Shown here: piece after piece, positions 33,072-44,223 of the stretch
Layout of the letters: each line of letters starts with the position of its first letter
Position numbering within the stretch: position 1 is the first letter of the stretch
Notes under the pieces: model-generated
Databases searched by the model: none
What the model saw: only the letters and a program-made list of their open reading frames with translations
What the model was told of the DNA's origin: nothing
Assembly: GCA_947247005.1 (NCBI GenBank)
Contig: OX365945.1
Coordinates: 39,672,551 to 39,736,550, forward strand
Source of the DNA: Spisula solida
Taxonomy: Eukaryota; Mollusca; Bivalvia; Venerida; Mactridae
Length of the DNA stretch: 64,000 nt
Direction of reading: 5' to 3'
Program-made: the position numbers and the translations under genes

Positions 33072-33870
33072 GGTGAGTCGCTACCATTGCGCGACGTCAT
33101 ATAAAATGTGTCGACTTCGCACCGATTTATATGAAATTTTGATGGCTAAAAGTACAAAATCTGTAGTTTCCAAAGATAAATTAAAAAAATATATATATTG
33201 AAGAATTTTATAATTATATAACGTCCTGTACGGGTATGGCGACGTTAGCGCGTTTTGAAGGTTTTGTCAAGCGTCGGTTGTATACACTTATCGATCGCTT
33301 TATAAAGGTAATCAATGGAAAGCCCAGCTCATGGCCTTTAACATGAATATAAATTAAACTGTCAATACAGCACGCCGCGATGACACGGTGCATTTTTATT
33401 GCGACGGAGTGCCGTTTTTCGTTGTTTTTATAACGTCAGTACGCTAACATTATATCAATGTCATGCAACATTTTGCACGGTGACCCTATAATTTTATTAT
33501 ATCAAAACACTGCTGAATTATTTCTCTTTCCATGAACGTAAAAATATCAAGGGGTCTGACCGCAAAATGTTGACCAAAAATCGACTTGAAATGAAAATTT
33601 ACGCTATATTTTACGTCGTTTTTTTAGCAACGTCGTGATCATTATGCGTCGTTTTACGCTGTTTTAATAACGCCACTGGACTAACGTTATATCAATTTTA
33701 TGCAACAATTTGTACGGTGACGCTATAATTTTATTATATTAAAACACTGCTGGATAATTTCTCCATCAATCGATGTATAAATATTAAGGGGTCTCACCGG
33801 GAAATGATGACCCAAAATCGACTTGAAATGAAAATTAACGCTAAATTTTACGTCATTTTTGAGCGGCGTC
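33072..33870 (+). repeat. Left inverted-repeat arm of the TTAA element
   Basis: About 800 bp. Contains two diverged ~240-bp tandem units (about 33415-33650 and 33651-33880), each with ACGTTATATCAAT-like, CACGGTGAC/CGGTGACG, AAACACTGCTG, AAGGGGTCT and CGACTTGAAATGAAAAT blocks. Mirrored at 36703-37497. Confidence 0.85.
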
Positions 33871-34258
33871 GTGATAATTATGCGTACTGATTAAGGCTCA
33901 ATGTTCAAGGCCTATATCTTGTTGCATTTACGCAACCTCTGAATATTCTTACCAGTGTCTTATGCGCTGGAATGATTATGATACTCTTAGCTAACCAGTT
34001 TTCGCGACTTTGGTTTTCAAGATCTGTACATTCTCGGCCATAGATTATTCAGTATTTTAGTAATCTACTCAAGTAATTACTATATTGTTAAAGTCTAAGG
34101 CATAAAAGATGCCAACATATTTCTTAAATAAACTTGTTTCTTAAATACATTCCGATTTGAATTAGTCCGGTCTCTGTGGAAGACAAAATACTCCGGTGAA
34201 ATAAATTTGAGACACGTACTGTTCTTGTACCTTTTAACGGAGCTATACGAAATATCAC

Positions 34259-34410
34259 AGGCCTAAGACATTATATCACGAAAACAGAGTTTTAAAATTC
34301 CCCATCATCCGGTCATTACTATATACATGTACAAGAGAATTATATATAGTAATGACCGGGTGATGGTGAATTTTAAAACTCTGTATTTTGTGATATAATT
34401 TCTAAGGCCT
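34259..34410. repeat. Hairpin inside foldback element, copy C
   Basis: Same 152-bp hairpin as 22094-22245, with arms of about 65 nt. Confidence 0.8.
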
Positions 34411-34594
34411 GAGGAAATATTAATTGAATGTTTGAACGGAAAGTAGGTAAATCACTAAATGAGAAAATAAGTGAAAATGTTTCCGATGGAGTCACAACAC
34501 AAACAGAATGTTATCAAGGATCGTAACTTACTAGTATTATGTTTAAAATTTGCATTCCGGGACCACAACACAATAAACCCCACAAAATATAAAT

Positions 34595-36702
34595 GATAGC
34601 AATGATTTCCTATGTATGATTCCCATCTACGACAAATCTAGACACAAATATGTTCAAGTCCGTTTCGCTATCCGCTAGGTGTGAAGCTAGAGGTTATGGA
34701 ATCAAGAGCGGGCTTCTGTAGAGCAACAACCCCACTATAACAACACCTTCAAAAAATCCCTTAGCCAACACTCACTGTCAATTTAATAGGGCTGCGTTCA
34801 GCAAAGAAAAATATACCGGGGTATATCATGGCACGGGTTTTCCTCAAATTCTACGGTATGCCCTGTACTAGTATACAGTAACACAGCATACGACCAACTT
34901 AATTACTGTGTCTAACAGCTATATTATAGTGGTTAGAAAATGATTGAAAACTCTCAGCCAGGCTAAGAACGACGACAACGACCCGTTACTTGACTAGGAT
35001 TAGAGAAATATTAAGACTATGTAAAATAATAACTTGAAGTGAGAAGGTCAGCAATGGCGAAAAAATATAGTTATAGCAGCATGGCCATTTCAAGGCTTTC
35101 ACTCTTATATGGTATAGTCTGCTGTTACGGCAGGTATATTCAAAATTATAAGAAGCAGAGAAGGTATAATGTTGATAATATACCGGTATTTCAGAAGGAA
35201 CCGCGGTATCGTACAGCGAGAAAATTATACCACAGTTACCGATTTACCGTTCATACCGCGCACCTCTACAATTTCACCTCTGTAGTACAACAACCTGTTA
35301 TCAATATTAGCCGCTTCCAAAGTGTGTTGCTCTACAGAGGTTGTGTTGTATTTGGTTTGTGTCTGGTGCCGCCAGGAAAATATCATTACATGTATACTTG
35401 TATTTATTCCAGACACACATACGGATTACGACCCAAAAAGAGTTTAACGTCACTTTAGTTTTTGGGGGATACTGTAAGGTCATTAATATTCTCGGTGATA
35501 AATTTTCGTTGATTTCGATGACGAACTAGATCGTGAAATTAAATTCCATCGAATGTCTCAAAATACGTGACAAGAGATCTTTCTTTCAATATCTAAAATC
35601 CACGAATTTAAGAAACCACCAATTTGCCATTTTACCAAAATCCATGAAATTTAATACCCGCGAAAATTAATTTTACGGTATGTCATAAAACTGAAGGTGG
35701 CTGAGTTCCAGATGCATCCCTGATGCTTTTATTGTAAAGCTTTCTGCACAGGAACTAGGCTTTGAATGAGATTGTTGGTGAAGTAAGTTGTAAGTCGAGA
35801 AACTCTGCAAGTATTTCTGTTTTTATCCGGCTGGGGTTGGGATCGAACCCACCACCTTCTTACTACTGGAACACAGACATGCATATAGATTCAGTCTCAA
35901 CAATTTTACATTTTTGGTTAGTATCAAAATTTATAGAACGGCAAACATGGGTTTTAATTTTAAGATATTTATTCTATACGGTTCACTTTTATACCTAATA
36001 TATCATTGCGTGAAAGTAAGAATCTACCAGTAATGTATCGTTTTATTATTTACATGATGTAATAATTTACCCTCACAATTACTCAAAATTCGTCTATGGT
36101 GTAGAACTTGTATATGTACTATTAAATTAAAAAAAACTAGGTATAAAGCGAAAAGCCATCTAACATTGACACATGCAATATGATTTCATCTCAACACACC
36201 CGTAATTAGCTGTGGACAACACTGACTGTGCTTAGGAACTGGGAGTTTTCATGCGCTCGCTACTCTGTACAAATAGCGTGCGTGTGAAAAGTAGCCTATA
36301 ATCAAAATAATTGATAACGCACACAATGATACCAGGGACGTACCTAGACATTTTGACGTGTAGGCCCAATTTTATTGGCCATGCCCAATCGGAATAGTTA
36401 TGTTTTTTAATTGAAAGTAGCCCGTTGTGCTTTTTTGCCTATATTTAGTTCTTCAGAAGTAACAAAACCGTCTTTATCATACTTGGGCAATCTTGTAAAG
36501 TCCCTATGCTAATGACATAGCGGCAGTAACGCAACTTAATGCGTGTGGTGATGTTTAGCCTCTTGTGTCGTGTACGATCCTTATGAGAAAAACTCCAAAT
36601 GAACGTAAATATAGTGCCATCTCCATAATTATTCTAGTCGGTTCACTCGTATCTCTGTAGCACTACGGCGTGGTTTCTAAACAGACTCACAACGTCTAAA
36701 CG
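34595..36702. other. Interior of the TTAA element, no transposase recognised
   Basis: Includes an open frame of 139 codons (35039-35458) with no family resemblance, a B-box-like SINE remnant near 35833-35870 (minus strand GGTGGGTTCGATCCCAACCC) and AT-rich DNA. No transposase signature seen. Confidence 0.5.
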
Positions 36703-37497
36703 TCGTACAAAAATGAAGTAAAATATAGCGTAAATTTTCATTTCACGTCGATTTTGGGTCAACATTTCGCGGTGAGACCCCTTAATAATTGTACATCAAT
36801 TGATGGAGAAATTATCCAGCAGTGTCTTAATACAATAAAACTATAGGGTCACCGTACAAATTGTTGCATAACATTGATATAACGTCAGTCCAGTGGCGTT
36901 ATTAAAACAGCGTAAAACGACGCATAATTATCACGGCGTCGCTCAAAAAACGACGTAAAATATAGCGTACATTTTCATTTCAAGTCGATTTTTGGTCAAC
37001 ATTTTGCGGTCAGACCCCTTGATATTTTTACGTCGATGGAAAGAGAAATAATTCAGCAGTGTTTTAAGATAATAAAATTATAGGGTCACCGTGCAAAATG
37101 TTGCATGACATTGATATAACGTTAGCGTACTAACGTTATAAAAACAACGAAAAACGGCACTCAGTCGCAATAAAGATGCACCGCGTTATCGCGGCGTGCT
37201 TAATTGACAGTTTAATTTATATTCACATTAAAGGCCGTGAGCTGGGCTTTCCATTGCTTACCTTTATAAAGCGATCGATAAGTGTATACACCCGACGCTT
37301 AACAAAACCTTCAAAACGCGCTAACGTCGCCATACCCGTACAGGACGTTATATAATTATAAAATTCTTCAATATATTTTTTTTAAAAATATATCTTTGGA
37401 AACTACAGATTTTGTACTTTTAGCCATCTAAATTTCATATAAATTGGTGCGAAGTCGACAATTTTTATATGACGTCGCGCAATGGTAGCGACTCACC
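36703..37497 (-). repeat. Right inverted-repeat arm of the TTAA element
   Basis: Reverse complement of the left arm with scattered substitutions, including the two internal ~240-bp units. The arms differ more from each other than copies A and C do, so the element was old before the LINE event. Confidence 0.85.
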
Positions 37498-37501
37498 TTA
37501 A

Positions 37502-38634
37502 ACGACGAAGGAAAGCTCTACCCGGAAGTACGACATTGCAACGAAAATTGAGAAGGCCAAGAATGGACCGAAGTTCATGCAGTTTAATTTTCCTACGGCT
37601 TTTAAAGCAAACTAGTAAATCATGGACTTTGATTAGTTTATCTAAAGGCAATCTGGCTTCCATTGATTCCGAATCCAGTTCGTGACCCATGAAAGTAATG
37701 ACCTTAGTGGCTGAAACATGTTTAATAGGAAACCCCAACCGCTTTACACAGATCCAAAAACACTTTAGGTCATTCTGACACTTATTTGAATTGTTTGGAC
37801 CCATGATCAAGAAATCATCTAAAATGTGCAGTATGTGGGGGAATGCATAGCTTTGTTTGGGCGATCCATTTTAATCCCAAACTAAAACGGTCGAAAATTG
37901 CGCATGAAGAGCTAGCTCCCATGGGAAGGGCTCTATCATAATAGAATGAATTTTCAAACTTGAAACCTAATAGTGGATAATCTGACGGCTGAATTGGGAT
38001 AATCCTATTAGCCGAGTCAATATCCGTCTTGGCCATTAGAAAATCCTGACCTATAGACCTCACCATAGCCACAGCCTCATCAAATGTTGAGTAATGGACT
38101 GTAGCTAACTCTGGCTCTATAAAATCGGCTGCTTAAATGGTGTATCAAACGGTATGAGTTTGGCTCCTTTTTAGGGACTACCCCAATAGGACTGACACGA
38201 AAAAAAAGTGGAAATGGTGGACTCTCATATGGACCTGCTATTCTGTATAAGGCTAATTCCTTGCGTAATTTCTCCCTAACTACGTCTGGAAACTCACGAT
38301 AAGACTTGAGATTTCTTGTATTGTAAGAACACCTCGACCCAATGAAACCTAACTTAAAGCCATGTCTAAACCCCTCCAAAAGGTAATTATCGAAAGTGTA
38401 ACCCCTGATCCAATATGATAAAGGCCTCAATTTGATTGGAGTGATGGTACTACTATCATTAAGTACGCTTGGTTGGATTGGTTGATTTGGGTTGGACAGA
38501 GGTTGAATGGGTTTGATCGATGGTATCGCTTCTGTTAGAGTTCTGTCTAGACTTGGTTGGACATGATCGAGCGGAGTGCTGACCGCGACAGTAGCCACAA
38601 ATGTGGGGGAAACACTGGACTGATTGGCAGACAC
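37502..38634 (-). pseudogene. DIRS-like reverse transcriptase, frameshifted
   Basis: Copies element RNA to DNA in DIRS-type retroelements. Parts in order: SPIGVVPKKEPNSYRLIHHL (finger motif), a frameshift near 38130, STFDEAVAM, MAKTDIDSA (motif A Asp), ALPMGASSSCAIF (motif B), a frameshift near 37830, then ILDDF at 37811-37825 (motif C, LDD instead of YxDD, as usual in DIRS elements), VITFMGHELDS, and LPGRAFLRRL up to the TTAA insertion. At least two frameshifts make it non-functional. It begins in a frame overlapping gag. The next domain, RNase H, continues at 33071. Confidence 0.88.
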
Positions 38635-39393
38635 CTCGTCCGTTGAAGGTCAAGCAAGTATTGGGGAGGAATTCATTGTTTGAATTTTTATGTCTTCCTT
38701 TGGTAAATGGGGCTATAAATCGCAACAAAACGCATGAATGCGGTTGTCCATTGGTCTATATTGAAAATTTCCTAGTCTTAGTGGAAGGAACAATGCTGAA
38801 ATTTGAGTTACCATGGTGACGATTTAGCTGGAGTTGAAACGAAGACTTATCTTGATCATAGCCAAAAGAGGAAGGGAGAAAAGGGCCGAAATCAACGTAT
38901 TTGTGTTTCTGGATCCTTTTTTTTTGGAGTTTGTGAGATATTTGACCCTGAAGAGGCGAGTCTAAAGGATAAAAGGACCGTCCCTTGTTACCTGTTAATT
39001 TTTTGGTGTGTTGATCCACCACATTGCCCAAATTATCTGCCTGTGAATCCGAGTCAGAAACATAGGACCCTGCAGATTCACTAACTACGTCTGAATCAAC
39101 TGAACTTTCATCATCGTCCTTTATATCGTCAGAGTCATATCTTGTTACAACCCGCCTACCCTGTTTCTCACTACGTTTGCGTGTCTCACTAGCCAACACT
39201 TTTTTGCGACCAGTGCTTTAGTATCTTTTCTATTGTTCACTATTTTTACCACTTTATGTGACCTGTTCCGTCTGAGGAGGCCACTAGAAATAGGGCAATC
39301 ATCAATATCACTACCTTCGACCAGTGAGTCTGGTGATTGGGATCTAGTGTTCACTGGGGCACTCACAGTCTTTGACCCGCTTGCTATTGGCAC
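38459..39393 (-). pseudogene. DIRS-like gag region, frameshifted
   Basis: Three frame segments: 39393-39145 (MPIASGSKTVS start, Ser/Asp-rich), 39199-38756 (KRSEKQGRR, then a long acidic Ser/Asp stretch) and 38728-38459 with CLTFNGRGVCQSVQCFPHIC, then CGYC...GQHSARSCP. That last Cys/His cluster fits the zinc-binding end of DIRS gag proteins. Gag would coat the RNA; this copy is broken by about two frameshifts. The last segment overlaps the reverse transcriptase frame, a layout known in DIRS elements. Confidence 0.7.
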
Positions 39394-39535
39394 TGTTTCT
39401 TTTGAGACTTAGGCTCCGTCTCCTGTTAGCAACATGGGCCTGTACATTTTGACTGTGTGGCCGATGCGGCCTTCCGTTTTCCCCTCATCCTGAAATACCG
39501 AAAAACAGTTATGATTAATTTTGATTACACTACAA

Positions 39536-40268
39536 ATCCTTCGGGTACAAGCCCGGATAATCATCGGGTACAAGCAAGGATGAACATCGGGTACAAGCCC
39601 GGATAACACCGGGTACTGAGCCCGGATAAACACTGGGTATAAGCCTGGACAAACATCATACACAGATAAAAGAGATACAAAGCCTTGATGAAACCTCAGA
39701 TACAAATCTATGATAAACATCGGGTACAAGCCCTGATAAACATTGGGTACAAGCCCGGATACATGTCTATATATAAATAACATAGTATAAAACACTGATA
39801 AACCTTTGGTATAGACCTGGGTAACCACCAGATAAATAAAAACTTTATAAGCATGGGTACAATCCCAAATAAACATCGGGTACAAACCCGGATAAAAATC
39901 GGGTACACGCCCGGATACATATCTATACAAATAAATAACATAGCAAGAAGCATTAATAAACCTTGGAAATAGACCTAGGTAAACACCCTGTAAATAAAAA
40001 TTTAATAAACATCGGGTACAAGCCCGGATAAACCTCGGGTACAAGCCCGGATAAACATCGGGAACAAGCCCGGGTAAAAACAAACGGGTGCATGCCCGGA
40101 TAAAAACATCGGGTACAAGCCCGGAAAAACATCGGGTACAAGCCCGGATACATATCTATATAAATAAATAACATAGTATAACGCATTAATAAACTAGGTA
40201 AACTGGCCAAATAAAAACAACGGGTGCATGCCCGGATAAAAAAATCGGGTATAAGCCCGGATAAATGA
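39536..40268. repeat. 23-bp minisatellite with higher-order structure
   Basis: Repeats of CGGGTACAAGCCCGGATAAACAT with variants; each unit has a small inverted core (CGGG...CCCG). About 180-bp spacers with TACATATCTATA-AAATAAATAACATAG and CTAGGTAAAC recur between blocks (near 39770, 39925 and 40150), giving a higher-order pattern. Minus-strand open frames reading YPGLYPMFIRACTRC are a by-product of the repeat. It lies between gag and the SGNH remnant. Confidence 0.9.
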
Positions 40269-40394
40269 AGGCACCGTCAGTTAATGAATTAACCTTCCGT
40301 ATACTATATATATTAAAACTGGTATAAAAATACCTGTATACTCAACTTCTCAAATGTCAGTATCGTTTGCGACATCTTTCCGTTTTCTATATGA

Positions 40395-40965
40395 CACTAC
40401 CAGGGCTCTCGGGATAAAGAACAGTTTCCGGTTACCCTCGGATGACAAATGGACTCCGTCTGGAGCGAAAACCGTTCGTTGACTCCTTAGCCCAGAACCC
40501 CTTGAGTCTCCAAAGGCAAGATGAAATTGTGGGCAAAACAGAGTCCAATCTCCTATTCAGAGTGTCCACTTTATTCGCGAATTCTTCAATATTTACAGGG
40601 TAACGAGATACTCGTAACGACTCTACCCTGTATAGAGTTTGGAGAACAACGACTTCTGGCACTCTCACTATAAACTTCAGGGTGTCCACATAGTCAACAA
40701 TAGATGTGGCGGTTGCCACTGCTGAATTATCAAAAAGATCGTTCGTTCCGATGCACAAAATAACTAAATCAGGCCTGAAATGCGTCACAGTGTCCAAATT
40801 GGCCCTTAAATCACGCACCCGTGCGCCCGGAAACCCACAATAGCTGCTAATTTCTTCTTCCGGCGTTAAATTTAAACACAATGATAACTCCAACGAGTTC
40901 CTGGTTGAATTACTCAAACCGTCTAATAAAAGATTGTCCGAAGACTAGCACTCTAAATCCCATGA
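40395..40965 (-). pseudogene. SGNH/GDSL hydrolase-like gene remnant
   Basis: Three frames hold the blocks of an SGNH esterase in the right order. VLVFGQSFIRR at about 40925-40960 fits block I with the Ser nucleophile. PDLVILCIGTNDL in the main open stretch (40917-40432) is the GxND block III. VFAPDGVHLS near 40440-40470 is the DxxH block V. Two frameshifts separate them. Some tyrosine-recombinase retroelements are known to carry SGNH-type domains (from memory, not checked); here it lies upstream of gag on the same strand, so it may belong to this DIRS element or to a neighbour. Confidence 0.75.
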
Positions 40966-41529
40966 CATGAGTCACGCAATCAAAAGTCAATACACAAACA
41001 AAATCAAAGCACTGAAAGTACAGATGTGTGGCGTACTGATGCCATTAAATCCAATATCGAATCCAGGTTGTATCATAATTTTATGTCACAGTTCTGATAA
41101 GCCACCCTTACTCAAACATGTGTGCTGCTAAAGACACCAAGAGAACCAGCAGTTACCTGGAACTTACTTAAGTAACTATGCTGAGCATCAATGAAGGGAT
41201 ATTTACAAATACCATTTTTAACGACTTGGAGAATTCGACCAGTGTCAAGATAAGTGACTGTTTATTCTCCGTATGACCACGCATGTTAATTAAATGTATA
41301 TTTTAAACTTACTTTTACGCGGAACGGATTCTTACTAGTCGCCGTGGATTTAATAATTAGGGTGTCGTGTTGAATGTAGTCTAAAAGAGAGACATATATC
41401 TCTGATTCATTACAAGCTTTAAATATTCAAAATCGGATAATAGATACGAAAATTATGAGGTCTAGAAATTGACTAGTGCGTTTAACGCTTACCGCGGTAA
41501 CATTGTTAATCGGCCGATCGATATGTACG
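40966..41529. other. No recognised feature
   Basis: AT-rich; the DIRS 5' end may lie here but no terminal repeat was recognised. Confidence 0.4.
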
Positions 41530-41960
41530 TAGAACTATTTCAGTTCCCCCCACCAGCTATATATAGCATCAATGTTTGTATACAACATAATTAGGTCATC
41601 GTCTGCAATGTGCAGCGGCGGAGTGATTTACATACGTTACAGTTTACGATTGAAAACCGTGGGAACTATTTTAGATTCCCGCCACCAGTGAGAACATTCT
41701 TTGGTAGTAAAAATATAGTCCGTTGCGGAATGATTTGCTATAAATATCCTCTAAAAATAAAAGTCTGATATAATTGTTGGTCTTAATATAAGTAAATGTT
41801 GGTAATGTAAACAAATCAGGTCCAATGATACGTGTAACCTGTGTTGCATGCTTGTAATATAGTTCAAATCATAGAACTATTTATTTGCCGAGGCCTAATG
41901 CGTTAAATTGGTCGTAAGCTGAAAAGTGGTAATATCATTGTGTGGCGTTACGCCACACAA
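41530..41960 (-). repeat. Dispersed repeat with palindromic end, copy 1
   Basis: Inverted relative of 47815-48370, sharing blocks such as GCAGACGATGACCTAATTATG and CACTGGTGGCGGGAATCTAA. One end is the palindrome GTGTGGCGTTACGCCACAC (41940-41958). The order of two internal blocks differs between copies. Non-coding. Confidence 0.8.
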
Positions 41961-42714
41961 AAATCGAATTGCGTCGTTGTAAACAAAACGTCGAAATACA
42001 CAAATCCAGCGTAGCAGTATAATTTCCACGATGAAATACGATGTATACACTATTCAGTTATCATAAACACTAACATAAAAAAAACGTAGTAAAAGTACAA
42101 AAATACGAGATGCAAATCTAAAATAGTTTTTTCCTTTGTCTAGTGACGCTAAAGTGCGCATGCGCATTATGACAAATAGGTTATGGATTACTGCCGTATC
42201 GTCCGGTACAAAAACAAAACAGGACGAACCATTTTGTCCATAAAACATTGTATGTACATAAAATACATTTATAAACCACATGAATGGTTCATGAAACCAA
42301 AAATTACAACCTGAACACAAAATCTTATTCAGATATTGTGCATCCTTATACATCAGTGGTCAGTCAAATTCCTAGACTATATGAAATCACAGGTGAATAA
42401 GAATAACTTATTCAAATTACTGTGTTCATATTCTGAGCTGAAGCATAAAAGAGTTGTTTAATAAAATACCAGCTAAATAAAAGCATTTACCTGGACAGTA
42501 TTCCGGTTGTGTGAAAACATCAATGCTTCATGTCCATGTACTGTAGTGACCACTCAAATTAACATAGATATGTTAAGGTCAAATAAATTTGTTTGAAAAT
42601 CATGCCTGTTAACAGTTTATCAGTAAAACTTTTAAGGACTCAGGAGGTTCACCGCTAAGTACTGACTTATTAATACTCTACAGCTATTGAGCTGCTACAT
42701 ACTCTGAATATACC
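41961..42714. other. No recognised feature
   Basis: AT-rich; short open frames without resemblance to known families. Confidence 0.45.
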
Positions 42715-42787
42715 ACCTGGCCATGATCGAGCAATACTAAGTCACCCATTTTTTAAGTTGGAAGTCTAGGGTTTGAATCCAAACAGA
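42715..42787 (+). repeat. Possible tRNA-like SINE head
   Basis: TGGCCATGATCGAGCA (weak A box) followed by AGGGTTTGAATCC (B-box-like). Weak on its own. Confidence 0.3.
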
Positions 42788-43380
42788 GGCATATTTTGAT
42801 ATGGCTGGCCGGTTTTATAATATGTAGCAAACTGCTATAGCTGGTAGATCTTCGAAATGTTGAGCTAAAAAGTATGTGCCAGGGGTGATTGAGATTTGAT
42901 TTTGATACCACTATATATAGGGTGTTAACCACATGGCTAAATACGATAATGTTCAAGTCATACATTCATTACATGTATTATAATTATTATGTAAATTAAA
43001 CAATGATGGGCTTCTAAGTTCTTTTGCTCATGTCCACACAAGGGAGATTTCCCTAGGAATGAAAAAGTAAACACACCCGAGTCGGGCGATTGTTTTGATT
43101 TATAAAAGATGTCATTGTAAGTCATTACACAATTGTCGACCGGCTGAAGTATTATTGACTAGTATATTTGTATGTCTATCAAGGGCAGACATAAAATCAA
43201 TGAAGAGAAAGAGACCTGTGTGATATCAGAAAACCGGGGGTATTACCATAGCTCCGAAAAGACTCAATGGATCGTTAACGTGCCTGGTGTTAGAACAGAT
43301 ATACCTCTGGGTTTCCGACCAGTACCTCTCTGGTTCTGTGGAAAACGGTGCAATGAAAAGCGTCTCAGAAATGACCAAGT
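42788..43380. other. No recognised feature
   Basis: Non-coding; nothing recognised. Confidence 0.4.
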
Positions 43381-43457
43381 GCCCCCGCCGAGATTGGAAC
43401 CATGGACCTCTCAATCAGTAACCATGAGTGTTATGCACTTGACCACCGTGCCACCCT
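43381..43457 (-). repeat. tRNA-derived SINE head
   Basis: On the minus strand GGTGGCACGGTGGTCAAGTGC (A-box-like) and CATGGTTCCAATCTCGG (B-box-like) with tRNA-like spacing. Not a good cloverleaf. Confidence 0.5.
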
Positions 43458-44223
43458 TATATTGTAATACTTTGCTAGTCAGTACTGGATGATTGTTATT
43501 TTGCCATGGTAAATAAATAGACTGACATGAACACTTTGGAGAGTTCACACAACAATAAATATCATAGCCTGCCATAATTTATATAGCTAGTGTGGATTTC
43601 AGACTAACGTAATAAATAAAATTCATTTTATCATTTACCAACGAGACCGGATGATTTTGTTATAGATCAACGGGCATAGATCTAGCATTTTTTTTCATTT
43701 TGACAGCTCGTTGACAAACTACAAATGCACTCAAATTCCACTTATTCTGTCGCATAGGCACAGTTTTACAGACTTTCAAAACACGTACTTACCACAATTT
43801 GTAGGTTTATTTGATAAGGGTTCTTCTCGGCCCTTTTGATTATAGCTGGCGTAAGCTCCAGCCTCAGGAGTCTTTTTCCACCGAAGTGTCTCGCTCTGTT
43901 TGATCGCACGACGGCCATTTTGTACATGTATAATAATCTCTCACACAAAGAAATTTAAACTCCCTGCAGCAGTTTCCTCCCCTTGCTGAGGTGTAAATAG
44001 GAGGCCCTTCACGACATGTTAGTGTTTTTCGTCTTATTATGCAAGAATGAACGACGGACTCGTGAACGTCGTGTAGATATTATGTTTTCCGTTAGAGACT
44101 GAAAATATCGGGGAATCCCGAGCGATGCCGAAGAATGTCGAAGTCTCATAAAAAAATGTCTACAATCGGAATATCTCGGATAATCCCATGACAATCTCAT
44201 TAGTGTGTGAATTCCTTAAGAGT
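43458..44223. other. No recognised feature
   Basis: Non-coding. The 44000-44160 part has CGGGGAATCCCGAGCGATG-type blocks loosely like the 8800-9560 field. Confidence 0.4.

Larger units (their letters stand above)
31332..34594 (-). repeat. 3263-bp direct repeat, copy C
   Basis: Partner of 19167-22429. Beyond 34594 the foldback element continues uninterrupted, so this copy shows the original arrangement on that side; copy A shows it on the other side. Confidence 0.92.
33072..37497. mobile_element. TTAA foldback DNA transposon, non-autonomous
   Basis: 4426 bp flanked by TTAA on both sides (33068-33071 and 37498-37501). Ends are inverted: GGTGAGTCGCTACC... and ...GGTAGCGACTCACC, with arms of about 800 bp. 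It interrupts the DIRS polyprotein exactly between reverse transcriptase and RNase H. TTAA duplications occur in piggyBac and Kolobok elements; the GG terminus is less like piggyBac (usually CC), so Kolobok-like is possible. The interior (33871-36702) encodes no recognisable transposase. Confidence 0.88.

Noticed and set aside
35039..35458. 139-codon open frame in the foldback interior as a transposase
   Set aside because: No DDE-type motif, no conserved domain and unusual composition; probably chance.
39409..40210. Minus-strand frames of 81-224 codons with repeated YPGLYPMFIRACTRC
   Set aside because: They are translations of the 23-bp minisatellite in different frames; no start context or domain supports a protein.
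39536..40268. CRISPR-like array of 23-bp repeats
   Set aside because: Units are directly adjacent and degenerate, spacers are themselves repeated, and the DNA is eukaryotic.
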